Shown: piece after piece, positions 1 through 7,766 of the stretch
Position numbering within the stretch: the first letter of the stretch is position 1
How the letters are laid out: every line of letters begins with the position of its first letter
Assembly (NCBI GenBank): GCA_028701635.1
Contig: JAQVQJ010000019.1
Location: 1 to 13,491, forward strand
Direction: 5' to 3'
Source: Clostridia bacterium
Lineage (GTDB): Bacteria; Bacillota_A; Clostridia; Christensenellales; UBA1242
DNA: 13,491 bases
Notes under the pieces: generated by a model
What the model was told of the DNA's origin: nothing
The model's input: the letters and a program-made list of their open reading frames with translations, nothing else
Databases searched by the model: none
Program-made: the position numbers and the translations under genes

Positions 1-1579
1 TACGAGCACTTAAATTTTCAAATTCTGCTTTACTTGTTGGGTCATTCATTACATCATTTAATACAGCACCCTCTTCGGCTTTATGATCTTGAGATTGTTT
101 AATTTTATCTATACCAAATTTTCCAGCAGCGCCTGCCATCTTCATAGCACCTGCCGCAAATCTGGCAGGTCCCATTGCAACCTTTCCAACTGATACCGCC
201 GTAGAAGCTACTTCACTCGCAATTGCTCCCCCAGATTTTAGAGTATCATCTGCGCCTATTAATTCTGCAATCATGGAGACGAGATCTTTAACGGATATTA
301 GCCCAACAATCACAAACAAAATGTTTACAAGATAGTCAATTGGTGGAATGTTGAAGAATTTAATTGTGGAAATTAATGGAATAATAATAAATATTAAATT
401 CATTCCAGCAATTGGAGCATAGGTTCCTATTGCTTTTGATATAAATTTTCCTCGCCACTTCTTTAAACCATCGCCATTATCCAAAGGCATCAAAGCCGCA
501 ATAGGTGGAGCTATTAAGAATAAGACTAATAACTCGAAAATACGTTTCATTAACCCGAAGACTAGGTCAGCTAATAATTTTGTTATAACGACAAAGGCTA
601 ATATACAAATGATATAATCAAAACTCCATAGATCATAATAATACCAAACGAGAGGCACATTGTTTTTATCAAATACTTCAAAAGTTACTGGTTTATTTGA
701 AAAATAAGATGCTCCAGATCCAAGTTGATATAGATAATCGCTTGTAAAAGGTTTAACTGTTAATGTTACCTCTGATTTTAATGTATAACAGTTTGCAAAA
801 CAATCATCTAAAAAGCCAGAAGCTACTTCTAAATTTGAGGAGAGTTGGTTAAATACACCCGCACCGACATCTTCATTGTTAATATTTTGTTGAAAAAGAG
901 TATAATATCGAATTCTATTTGCTTTATAAGTAGAAGCTTTAAAAATCATTCCACTTATAGGGGTAGAGGTTGTTGGTAAAGAATATAAAGATAAAAAATT
1001 GTAATTTATGTAGGTTGAGTTTTTCTCTTCAAAAAGACTCTCAACATTAGATTGCGAAATCAAGGGAGCTGTACTATTCCCAGTCGTGGCAGAGTCTAAT
1101 GCTTGTAATATAGTGTTAGCTAAAAACATTCCAAAGAATGCGACGATTGGAACAACAGCGAAAGAGAATATTGCTCTAAAAGCTTGTCCAATAATTCTTC
1201 CCTTTGAGGCGCTTTTTGCATCAGTCGCAGTATATTCGGATTTTAAAATTGCTACAAGTGTTGTAATGAATAGTAATATAACACCTAAAATAATCATTGC
1301 CCAAAAAACATTAGTTAAAATTGGAGTTTGTCCTAAAAATATATTTTGAATAAATTGTGTAACAATATCTCCGCTCTGTGCACCAGTATTAGCCCAATTG
1401 CTTGAAGTGTAATAAACTTGATCTAATCCTGCAACCTTTCTTATTAATACTTGTAAAATATCCATTATGGAAAAAATTAGTGTACACAAAGCATAAATTG
1501 TTTTTGGGATAATTGAAAGCAAGGCACCAAACCAAGACTTTAAACTTTCCGCAATACCCGCTAACAGAGATATGTTCAT
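1..1579 (-). CDS. VirB6/TrbL-like polytopic membrane protein, putative conjugation/ICE component (partial, C-terminus off the left edge)
   Basis: The reverse-strand frame opens at ATG 1579-1577 and stays open to the window edge (526 codons visible). An AGGAGA Shine-Dalgarno (plus-strand 1584-1589) fixes the start. Hydrophobic segments lie at about residues 15-46, 90-112, 132-158, 322-344, 347-365, 388-407 and 414-440. A large polar, probably extracytoplasmic loop of about 160 residues (160-318) separates the third and fourth and holds a C-x3-C pair (C260, C264). After the last segment comes an Ala/Gly/Ser-rich stretch (449-490), then a charged cytoplasmic-looking tail. This architecture matches VirB6/TrbL-like proteins of Gram-positive and mycoplasma integrative conjugative elements, which form the inner-membrane channel of a type IV secretion system. 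The assignment rests on topology and recall of family style, not a catalytic motif; another large membrane protein is possible. A minus-strand TTGACA (1687-1682) lies upstream, but no good -10 follows it. Confidence 0.6.
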   Translation of the reverse strand, partial: MNISLLAGIAESLKSWFGALLSIIPKTIYALCTLIFSIMDILQVLIRKVAGLDQVYYTSSNWANTGAQSGDIVTQFIQNIFLGQTPILTNVFWAMIILGVILLFITTLVAILKSEYTATDAKSASKGRIIGQAFRAIFSFAVVPIVAFFGMFLANTILQALDSATTGNSTAPLISQSNVESLFEEKNSTYINYNFLSLYSLPTTSTPISGMIFKASTYKANRIRYYTLFQQNINNEDVGAGVFNQLSSNLEVASGFLDDCFANCYTLKSEVTLTVKPFTSDYLYQLGSGASYFSNKPVTFEVFDKNNVPLVWYYYDLWSFDYIICILAFVVITKLLADLVFGLMKRIFELLVLFLIAPPIAALMPLDNGDGLKKWRGKFISKAIGTYAPIAGMNLIFIIIPLISTIKFFNIPPIDYLVNILFVIVGLISVKDLVSMIAELIGADDTLKSGGAIASEVASTAVSVGKVAMGPARFAAGAMKMAGAAGKFGIDKIKQSQDHKAEEGAVLNDVMNDPTSKAEFENLSAR

Positions 1580-1749
1580 TTTTTCTCCTAAGTATAATTT
1601 ATTAAAATTTTATCATATTTTTTTTTAAAAGTAAACAATATTTGAAATTTATTAACTATATTGTCTATATAAATACTATTTTGTCAAAAATTTTTTTTAT
1701 TATTAAATATATGAATTGGAATTTTTTAAAAGAAATAGCATAAAATTAG

Positions 1750-1778
1750 TAGACATTAATAAAAGATGCCTATATAAT
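1750..1778 (+). promoter_or_regulatory. Sigma-A-type promoter for the zinc-ribbon acidic protein
   Basis: TAGACA (1750-1755), a 17-base spacer and TATAAT (1773-1778) match the housekeeping consensus at 11 of 12 positions. The inferred transcription start is near 1785, leaving a 5' leader of about 20 bases before the AAGGAGA ribosome binding site at 1793-1799. Confidence 0.75.
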
Positions 1779-1803
1779 ATTTGCGATTTAACAAGGAGAG
1801 ACT

Positions 1804-2310
1804 ATGAAGAAAAAAGATGAATATATCGTTTGCCCAAGATGTGAATTAAACTTTATCTTAAAGAGGGATAAATATTGTCCTGTGTGTAAAGCAGAGATGA
1901 GCGGAGATGCTAGTGAATTTGAGGACCTTGATTTAGAAGTCTGCCCAATCTGTAAAATAAATTTTATTAGACCAGATGAGATTATGTGCACTTCTTGTGC
2001 CAAGGAACATGCATTAGCTGGGGTTAACACTAAAGAGGTTTTACATGATGAAGAATGGGAGACTTATACAAACGCCGATGAAGAAAAAGAAGATATTGTT
2101 GATGATGATGAAGAAACAGGCGATTTAGTAACGTTAACTGACATAAATGATAACGATGATGATATAGAAGATATAGAAATAGAAGATCCAGAGTTAGAGG
2201 AAATAGGCGAAGAATTTAAAGATGATGAAGACGAAGACGATGATGATGAAGATGATGATGACGATATTTTGGAAGATGAAGAATTAGATGATGAAGATGA
2301 TGATAAATAA
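1804..2310 (+). CDS. Tandem zinc-ribbon protein with a highly acidic C-terminal tail, function unknown
   Basis: This 168-residue protein starts at ATG 1804 behind AAGGAGA. Residues 10-28 and 47-65 each read C-x2-C-x11-C-x2-C (C10, C13, C25, C28; C47, C50, C62, C65). The two units also share C-P-x-C followed by a hydrophobic-N-F-I pattern, so they look like a duplicated zinc knuckle expected to bind two Zn(II). From about residue 82 the chain is almost entirely Asp and Glu, with runs of D/E at 140-168; it is probably disordered and strongly negatively charged. There is no signal peptide or membrane segment, so the protein is probably cytoplasmic. Its own promoter and terminator make it monocistronic, divergent from the membrane protein on the left and separate from secA. 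Such a protein could bind nucleic-acid-binding or basic partners (the tail resembles that of the RNA polymerase delta subunit only in composition). No family is recognised and no function is assigned. Confidence 0.85.
   Translation: MKKKDEYIVCPRCELNFILKRDKYCPVCKAEMSGDASEFEDLDLEVCPICKINFIRPDEIMCTSCAKEHALAGVNTKEVLHDEEWETYTNADEEKEDIVDDDEETGDLVTLTDINDNDDDIEDIEIEDPELEEIGEEFKDDEDEDDDDEDDDDDILEDEELDDEDDDK
2215..2307 (+). repeat. GAT/GAA-type trinucleotide tract encoding poly-Asp/Glu
   Basis: The 3' end of the acidic protein gene is a nearly uninterrupted series of GAT, GAC, GAA and GAG codons, with local perfect runs of GAT. Imperfect interruptions (GAC, GAA) break long identical runs. The tract could still expand or contract by slippage in multiples of three without changing frame. 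It also produces a spurious Ser-rich open frame on the opposite strand. Confidence 0.7.
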
Positions 2311-2329
2311 TAAGAAATAAGAAAATAAA

Positions 2330-2358
2330 AGGAAGAATTTAGTGTAATTCTTCTTTTT
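2330..2358 (+). terminator. Rho-independent terminator after the acidic zinc-ribbon gene
   Basis: GAAGAATT (2332-2339) and AATTCTTC (2346-2353) form a perfect 8-bp stem around the 6-base loop TAGTGT, followed directly by TTTTT (2354-2358). Flanking A residues before the stem can pair with the U tract and extend it. It lies 20 bases after the stop codon and upstream of the secA promoter, so it insulates secA. Confidence 0.8.
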
Positions 2359-2414
2359 ATATAGTAATAAAGATAAAACAATAAACAGAAAGCGGAAGCT
2401 TCTAAAAATTTTAT

Positions 2415-2443
2415 TTGCGTAATTATGTTAATACGTATATAAT
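2415..2443 (+). promoter_or_regulatory. Probable sigma-A promoter for secA
   Basis: A perfect TATAAT (2438-2443) is preceded at 17 bases by TTGCGT (2415-2420), which keeps the TTG core of the -35 box. The start codon is only 17 bases downstream of the -10, giving a very short leader containing AAGGAG (2449-2454). The -35 half is weak, but placement just after a terminator and before secA supports the call. Confidence 0.6.
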
Positions 2444-2459
2444 TAGATAAGGAGATTAA

Positions 2460-5126
2460 ATGGGCATATTTTCTTTTTTGAGTGAAAACAATAGAAATAT
2501 TAAACAAATATCTAAATTAGCCGATAAAGTTATTGCGTTAGAAGATGAATTTAAAAAGAAAACTGATGAAGAATTAAAAAATAAAACAATAGAATTAAAA
2601 AAGAGAGTTGAGAATGGAGAATCTCTCGATTCTGTTATGCCAGAAGCTTATGCAAATGTTCGTGAGGCGGCGGCAAGAGTTTTAAATATGAGACATTTTA
2701 AAGTACAAATTTTTGGTGGTATAGCTTTGCATCAAGGCCGAATTGCAGAAATGGGGACAGGGGAAGGAAAAACTTTGGTTGCTACTCTTCCGGCTTATTT
2801 AAATGCGCTCACAGGAAAAGGTGTTCATATTGTTACAGTTAACGAATATCTTGCAGAAAGAGATGCGGAATGGATGGGTAAAATTCATAGATTTTTAGGG
2901 TTAACTGTTGGGGTTGTTTTAAGTGGAATGAATCATGAACAAAAGAAAAAAGCTTATGATTGTGATGTTACTTATGGAACAAATAATGAAATGGGCTTTG
3001 ATTATCTTCGTGATAATATGGTTGTTAGAAAGACTGACAGAGTACAACGAGGCTTTAATTTTGGTATAGTTGACGAAGTTGATAGCATTCTTATTGATGA
3101 AGCTAGAACTCCTTTAATTATTAGTGGTAGAGGAATGAAATCTAGTGAAGTCTACTATTCTGCTCAAAAATTTGCTAAGGGATTAAGAAAAGATGAAGAT
3201 TTTGAGATAGATTTAAAAACAAAAGCAATAAACTTAACGGATAAGGGTATAGAAAAAGCTGAAAGATTTTTTTCTGTTGAAAATATCTCCGATATTGAAA
3301 ATATTGAATTAAATCATCACATAATGAATGCCTTGAAAGCAAATTTCATTATGATTAGAGATGAAAACTACATTGTTAAAAATGGTGAGATTTTAATTGT
3401 TGATGAGTTTACTGGTCGTATAATGCAAGGAAGAAGATATTCAGAAGGGCTACATCAAGCTATTGAAGCTAAAGAAGGTGTACAAATAAAAGATGAAAAC
3501 AAAACCCTTGCTACAATAACGTTCCAAAATTTCTTTAGATTATATAAAAAATTAAGTGGTATGACAGGAACTGCAAAAACTGAAGAAGGAGAATTTGTTG
3601 GAATTTATAATTTAGATGTTGTACAGATTCCACCAAATAAACCAAATATTCGTTATGATCAAGCTGATACAATTTTTACAGGAACACAAGGAAAATTTAA
3701 GGCAATAATTGAAGATGTAAAACGAAGGTATGAGAAAGGGCAGCCAACGCTTATTGGAACAATAACAATTGAAAAATCAGAAGAATTAGCTACTGCTTTA
3801 AAAAATCAAGGAATAAAACATAATGTTTTGAATGCTAAAAATCATGAACAGGAAAGTGAGATAATTGCACAAGCAGGAAGGAAAAGTGCCGTTACTATTG
3901 CAACCAATATGGCGGGTCGTGGTACTGATATTTTGCTTGGAGGTAATCCTGAATTTTTAGCAATTCATAAAATGAGAACGGAAAATTTTACCGAAGAACA
4001 AATTTCTTTTGCTACTTCATTTATACAAAGTGATAATGAAGAGTTAAATAAAGCAAGAGAAGAGTACTTAAAATTTTATAATGAATTTAAGAAAACAACA
4101 GATAAAGAAAAACAAGAAGTTATTGAATCGGGTGGCTTACATGTTATTGGCACAGAAAGGCATGAATCAAGGCGTATAGACAATCAGTTAAGAGGTCGTG
4201 CTGGAAGACAGGGAGATCCGGGATCTAGTATATTCTACATTTCTTTACAAGACGATTTAGCGCGAAGGTTTGGTGGGGATAAATTAATAAGAATCGCTAA
4301 TTTTTGCAGAATTGATGATGATACTCCTTTCCAATTTAAGATTTTGGCAAGTCAAATTGAAAAAGCACAAAAAAGAATTGAATCAAGGCATTATAGTGCA
4401 AGAAAAAGTGTTCTTCAATTTGATGATGTTATGAATAAGCAAAGGGAAATTATATACAAAGAAAGAAATAAAGTTTTAGATGGAGAAGATATTCATGAGC
4501 AAGTTGTTGATATGTTCCCAGAGATCATTACTGAAATTGTAAATAGTACAATTAATCCAGATAAAGCGCATAGCGAATGGGATATTGAAGAATTAAATAA
4601 CGCATTAGAAAAAAAATTATTTCCTAAAGATACCAATTTGATTACGCAAAAATTTATAAAAGATTGCGATGGCGAGGATTTAATAAATAAAATATTAGAT
4701 GCTGTTAACTCTCGTTATATAGAAAAGATGAATGAGGTTAAGAAGCATGGCGGAAACTTTGCCGACTTTGAAAGATTTGTTTTACTTCGAGTTGTAGATT
4801 CTCACTGGATGGACCATATAGATCAAATGAGTCAGTTGAAAAATGACATAGGGTTACAGGCATATGGTCAACATGATCCTATTGTTGCGTATAAAAAAAT
4901 TGGATATGAATTGTTTGATGAAATGATAGGTAAAATTCGCGAACAGACTGCACTATTTTTACTTAACATAAATATAGAAACAAAACCTGTTCCAAAACAA
5001 ATGGCTAAGCCAATAGAAGTAATTGAGCAAAAAGCAACTGCCAAAGCGGATAAAGTACCGGGAAGAAATTCGCCTTGCCCTTGCGGTAGTGGGAAAAAAT
5101 ATAAAAACTGTTGTGGAAAGAATTAG
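2460..5126 (+). CDS. secA: Preprotein translocase ATPase SecA
   Basis: SecA is the motor ATPase that pushes unfolded preproteins through the SecYEG channel in the plasma membrane. The 888-residue product has the usual family length. Walker A is MGTGEGKT (98-105). The DEAD-box Walker B is DEVD (205-208), followed by the conserved IDEARTP. The second helicase domain carries the AGRGTDI motif (485-491) and the block from G564 to about 589 that includes QLRGRAGRQGDPGS. The C-terminus is a complete SEC-C zinc-binding tail (CPCGSGKKYKNCC, 873-885), which in other bacteria binds zinc and SecB or ribosomes. The ATG is supported by AAGGAG at 2449-2454. The gene has its own promoter and ends 41 bases before gerAA with no terminator seen between them, so some read-through into the germination operon is possible. 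The prfB neighbour common downstream of secA is absent here. Confidence 0.98.
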   Translation: MGIFSFLSENNRNIKQISKLADKVIALEDEFKKKTDEELKNKTIELKKRVENGESLDSVMPEAYANVREAAARVLNMRHFKVQIFGGIALHQGRIAEMGTGEGKTLVATLPAYLNALTGKGVHIVTVNEYLAERDAEWMGKIHRFLGLTVGVVLSGMNHEQKKKAYDCDVTYGTNNEMGFDYLRDNMVVRKTDRVQRGFNFGIVDEVDSILIDEARTPLIISGRGMKSSEVYYSAQKFAKGLRKDEDFEIDLKTKAINLTDKGIEKAERFFSVENISDIENIELNHHIMNALKANFIMIRDENYIVKNGEILIVDEFTGRIMQGRRYSEGLHQAIEAKEGVQIKDENKTLATITFQNFFRLYKKLSGMTGTAKTEEGEFVGIYNLDVVQIPPNKPNIRYDQADTIFTGTQGKFKAIIEDVKRRYEKGQPTLIGTITIEKSEELATALKNQGIKHNVLNAKNHEQESEIIAQAGRKSAVTIATNMAGRGTDILLGGNPEFLAIHKMRTENFTEEQISFATSFIQSDNEELNKAREEYLKFYNEFKKTTDKEKQEVIESGGLHVIGTERHESRRIDNQLRGRAGRQGDPGSSIFYISLQDDLARRFGGDKLIRIANFCRIDDDTPFQFKILASQIEKAQKRIESRHYSARKSVLQFDDVMNKQREIIYKERNKVLDGEDIHEQVVDMFPEIITEIVNSTINPDKAHSEWDIEELNNALEKKLFPKDTNLITQKFIKDCDGEDLINKILDAVNSRYIEKMNEVKKHGGNFADFERFVLLRVVDSHWMDHIDQMSQLKNDIGLQAYGQHDPIVAYKKIGYELFDEMIGKIREQTALFLLNINIETKPVPKQMAKPIEVIEQKATAKADKVPGRNSPCPCGSGKKYKNCCGKN

Positions 5127-5167
5127 TTAGTATAATATTAGAGTAAAAGAATAATTTAAGCGATGGC

Positions 5168-6664
5168 TTGAATTATTTTTTTGATTTTTCTCATAATAAT
5201 CTTATGATTTTTAAAAAAGTTGAAGATTTAAGGGAAAAATTAAATAATAGTTGCGATGTCATTATTAGAGAAATAATTTGTGGCAAGAAAAATCTAAATG
5301 CTATTTTTCTAAAAAGTACCATAGATGAGGAATTATTTATAAATGGCATTCTTTCACCTATAATAGATTTTGGTTCGGAATTAAACGGGAAAGAACTCCC
5401 TCAAGATATTAATTTAGATATTCTTATAAATAAGGTCTTAAAGGTAAGAGATGTAGAGAAAATTGAAGAAGACGCTGAAATTATGGAAAAGATTAATAAT
5501 TACAACGTCTTAATTTTTATTGAAGATGAAGATTCTGCGCTAGCGATTGATATAGCTGATTATCCAAGCAGAAATCCTAACGAACCTCCAACTTCGTCAG
5601 TTACAAAAGGTCCGCGTGAAGGTTTTGTTGAAGATTATAAGAAAAATGTATCATTACTACGAAGAAGATTTCCAGCTGATAAGATGATTACGCAAAAAAT
5701 TAAAATAGGAAAATATTCCCAAACAGATGTAGTAATAACTTACATAAAAGATATTGCAGATATAGAGATTGTTAAAAGAATAAAAGACAAACTTAAAAAC
5801 ATAGACATTGATGGGGTAATTGACTCTTACTATTTAGTAGGTTTTCTTCAAGATAAAAAGAAATCTATGTTTAAACAGGTCGGTAGTTGCGAAAAACCAG
5901 ATATTGTAGCTAGTAAAATGTTAGAAGGAAGAATAGCAATTATTGTTAACAATTCGCCTATTGTTTTAACTGTTCCTTTTTTATTTTTAGAAGATTTACA
6001 AAATAGCAATGATTATTATAGTTCGCAGTATTATGCAAGCTATGTTAGGGTTATAAGATTAATAGGTATTTTTATAGCGGCACTTTTACCCGGGCTTTAT
6101 GTTACTTTAAGATTATTCCATTACAATGTTATGCCAATTAATTTCTTAATGACAATAGGTAATGCATCAGAGGCAATTCCATTTACGCCTTTTTTAGAGA
6201 TGGTATTTGTTTTAATTTTATTTGAAATTCTTTATGAAGTTAGTTTAAGATTGCCAAGATATTTAGGATTAGCTACTAGTGTTGTTGGGGCTTTAATTCT
6301 TGGAGATACGGGGGTAAAGGCGGGGCTGCTCTCTTCTCCCACTGTTATGATAGTGGCTTTAAGTGTAATTAGTGTTTATACAGTACCGGATCAAGTTGAC
6401 CAAATCAGTCTTTTAAGGGTTGTATTTCTTATAGTAGGTCCTGCCCTAGGAATTTTAGGATTAATTGCTGCAGTTGTTTTTGCGGTTGCGTATATGAATA
6501 CACTAAATAGTTTTAATACGCCTTATCTCGCTCCATATTCTCCATATATAAAAAATGATATGAAGGATTCTTTAATAAAAGTTAGAGTTTCAAAAATGAA
6601 AAACCGGCCGAAATCCTTGGAAAATAAAAATAAAGTGAGGTTGAGCTATGGAGAAAGCGATTAG
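5168..6664 (+). CDS. gerAA: Spore germinant receptor A subunit (GerA/SpoVAF family)
   Basis: This 498-residue A subunit of a nutrient germinant receptor is expected in the inner spore membrane. A soluble N-terminal half (about 1-290) carries the family signature around residues 138-165 (NEPPTSSVTKGPREGF followed by LLRRRF). The C-terminal half has membrane segments at about 296-314, 342-360, 368-400 and 416-444, including ALLPGLYVTL, the PFLEM region, GALILGDTGVKAGLLSSP and a terminal TPYLAPYSP motif. The Arg usually found before GPREGF is Lys here. The start is uncertain: TTG 5168 is used, because the only in-frame ATG nearby (5204, residue 13) has no ribosome binding site and the frame closes upstream at TAA 5144. 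The TTG has only a poor Shine-Dalgarno itself. The gene overlaps gerAB by 17 bases. The family also contains SpoVAF, but adjacent B and C subunits favour a receptor role. Confidence 0.93.
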   Translation: MNYFFDFSHNNLMIFKKVEDLREKLNNSCDVIIREIICGKKNLNAIFLKSTIDEELFINGILSPIIDFGSELNGKELPQDINLDILINKVLKVRDVEKIEEDAEIMEKINNYNVLIFIEDEDSALAIDIADYPSRNPNEPPTSSVTKGPREGFVEDYKKNVSLLRRRFPADKMITQKIKIGKYSQTDVVITYIKDIADIEIVKRIKDKLKNIDIDGVIDSYYLVGFLQDKKKSMFKQVGSCEKPDIVASKMLEGRIAIIVNNSPIVLTVPFLFLEDLQNSNDYYSSQYYASYVRVIRLIGIFIAALLPGLYVTLRLFHYNVMPINFLMTIGNASEAIPFTPFLEMVFVLILFEILYEVSLRLPRYLGLATSVVGALILGDTGVKAGLLSSPTVMIVALSVISVYTVPDQVDQISLLRVVFLIVGPALGILGLIAAVVFAVAYMNTLNSFNTPYLAPYSPYIKNDMKDSLIKVRVSKMKNRPKSLENKNKVRLSYGESD

Positions 6665-7766
6665 TAGCAGACAACTGGCTGTAATGTTTTTTATAGCCAC
6701 TATTGCTTTAAGATTGACAGTTCTTCCTTCTATAATCTACAAAGATATAGGTAAAGAAGGGTTTATGTTAATGGCTGTTCATTGTGTTATTGAATTAATT
6801 ACTTTTTTCATTATATATTATCTTTTAAAGAAAAATCAAAATTCTTCATTTTATCAGTTTCTAAGTAAAATTTTAGGAAGGTTTGGCGCTAAAATAATAT
6901 TTTTTGTTATATTTGCTCTTTATTTTTTTAAATTTTTATTTTTAATTCATGATGGCTTTGTTTTTGCAAGAGATGTTATTTTTACAGATGCAAATTTAAT
7001 ATTATATATTTTCATAATGTTAAGCATCGCAGGTTCTTTATATCTTTTTAAATTGAGAGCCTTTGCTAGAACATTAGAGATTTTTTATCCAATAATTCTA
7101 ATATCATTAATAATTATTTTAATCATTCCAGTTCTAACAACAGAAGTACACGACATTAGACCTCTTTTAGACATACCTGCTCCAACTTTTTTGAATGCAA
7201 CCTTTAAATATTTAATTTTTTCTGGAAATTTTATTTTTGCTCTTTTATTTATGGGAAAGGTAAAATTTGATAATAATAAAAAAGATTTTAAAACTTTATT
7301 TGGGACTGTATTAATATCAATTTTAATGCTTTTGATATTTTATTTTCTCTTTAATTCAATATTCAAATTCACAGGTTTCTTGCATGGCAATGCTATATCG
7401 GATTTAGTACAATTTGTTCCTAGTCCCTCTATTCTTGGAAACTTTGATATTATTACAATAACAATAATTAAATTAGTATTTATATTATATGGAGGACTTT
7501 ATACATTCGTTATGTGTGATTCAATAGAAGAAATTATAAGGAGAAAAAAGACTAATAAGGTTGACAGTCGAAAATGGATTTTATTCTCCATTTTTGCATT
7601 GGTTTTATTTTTTGTATATTTTGTTTTTAGTACTCCTGAATCTCTTAATCTTTTCTTGAAAGATTATATGTCCTATTTTATAACGGGTGTATTATTAATA
7701 GTTTTGATTTTATATTTAATCGAAATTTGCAGGAGGAAAGGGAAAAAGTATGAAAAAAATATATAA
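6648..7766 (+). CDS. gerAB: Spore germinant receptor B subunit (GerAB, amino acid permease-like)
   Basis: The 372-residue integral membrane protein has about ten hydrophobic segments, roughly at residues 9-30, 37-60, 82-104, 117-134, 145-165, 188-203, 217-238, 263-290, 308-328 and 340-362. It ends in a basic cytoplasmic tail. This matches the GerAB family, part of the APC superfamily; in characterised Bacillus receptors this subunit binds the germinant, typically an amino acid. Ligand specificity cannot be read from the sequence. The start at ATG 6648 follows GTGAGG (6635-6640) inside the end of gerAA, giving a 17-base overlap. The 3' end overlaps gerAC by another 17 bases. These overlaps suggest translational coupling, expected for subunits of one complex. 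Confidence 0.93.
   Translation: MEKAISSRQLAVMFFIATIALRLTVLPSIIYKDIGKEGFMLMAVHCVIELITFFIIYYLLKKNQNSSFYQFLSKILGRFGAKIIFFVIFALYFFKFLFLIHDGFVFARDVIFTDANLILYIFIMLSIAGSLYLFKLRAFARTLEIFYPIILISLIIILIIPVLTTEVHDIRPLLDIPAPTFLNATFKYLIFSGNFIFALLFMGKVKFDNNKKDFKTLFGTVLISILMLLIFYFLFNSIFKFTGFLHGNAISDLVQFVPSPSILGNFDIITITIIKLVFILYGGLYTFVMCDSIEEIIRRKKTNKVDSRKWILFSIFALVLFFVYFVFSTPESLNLFLKDYMSYFITGVLLIVLILYLIEICRRKGKKYEKNI

Noticed and set aside
1086..1349. Plus-strand open frame of 87 codons
   Set aside because: It lies wholly inside the reverse-strand VirB6-like gene, has no ribosome binding site and reads as a complement shadow of membrane-segment codons.
1600..1690. Promoter for the leftward membrane protein gene
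   Set aside because: A minus-strand TTGACA exists at 1687-1682, but the 16-19 base spaced hexamers are poor -10 matches; another TATGAT (1617-1612) has only a weak -35 at 15 bases.
2064..2507. Minus-strand open frame encoding a poly-Ser protein
   Set aside because: The Ser runs are the complement of the GAT/GAA acidic tract; it also crosses the terminator and secA start, with no supporting start signal.
5108..5140. TATAATATTA after secA as a promoter for the germination operon
   Set aside because: No acceptable -35 for sigma-A (only TTGTGG at a 14-base spacing), and no sigma-G GNATR-like -35 at 17-18 bases was found. A promoter here may exist but is not supported.
6714..6736. TTGACA and TATAAT inside gerAB
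   Set aside because: Both hexamers are perfect, but the spacer is only 11 bases and they lie within coding sequence.
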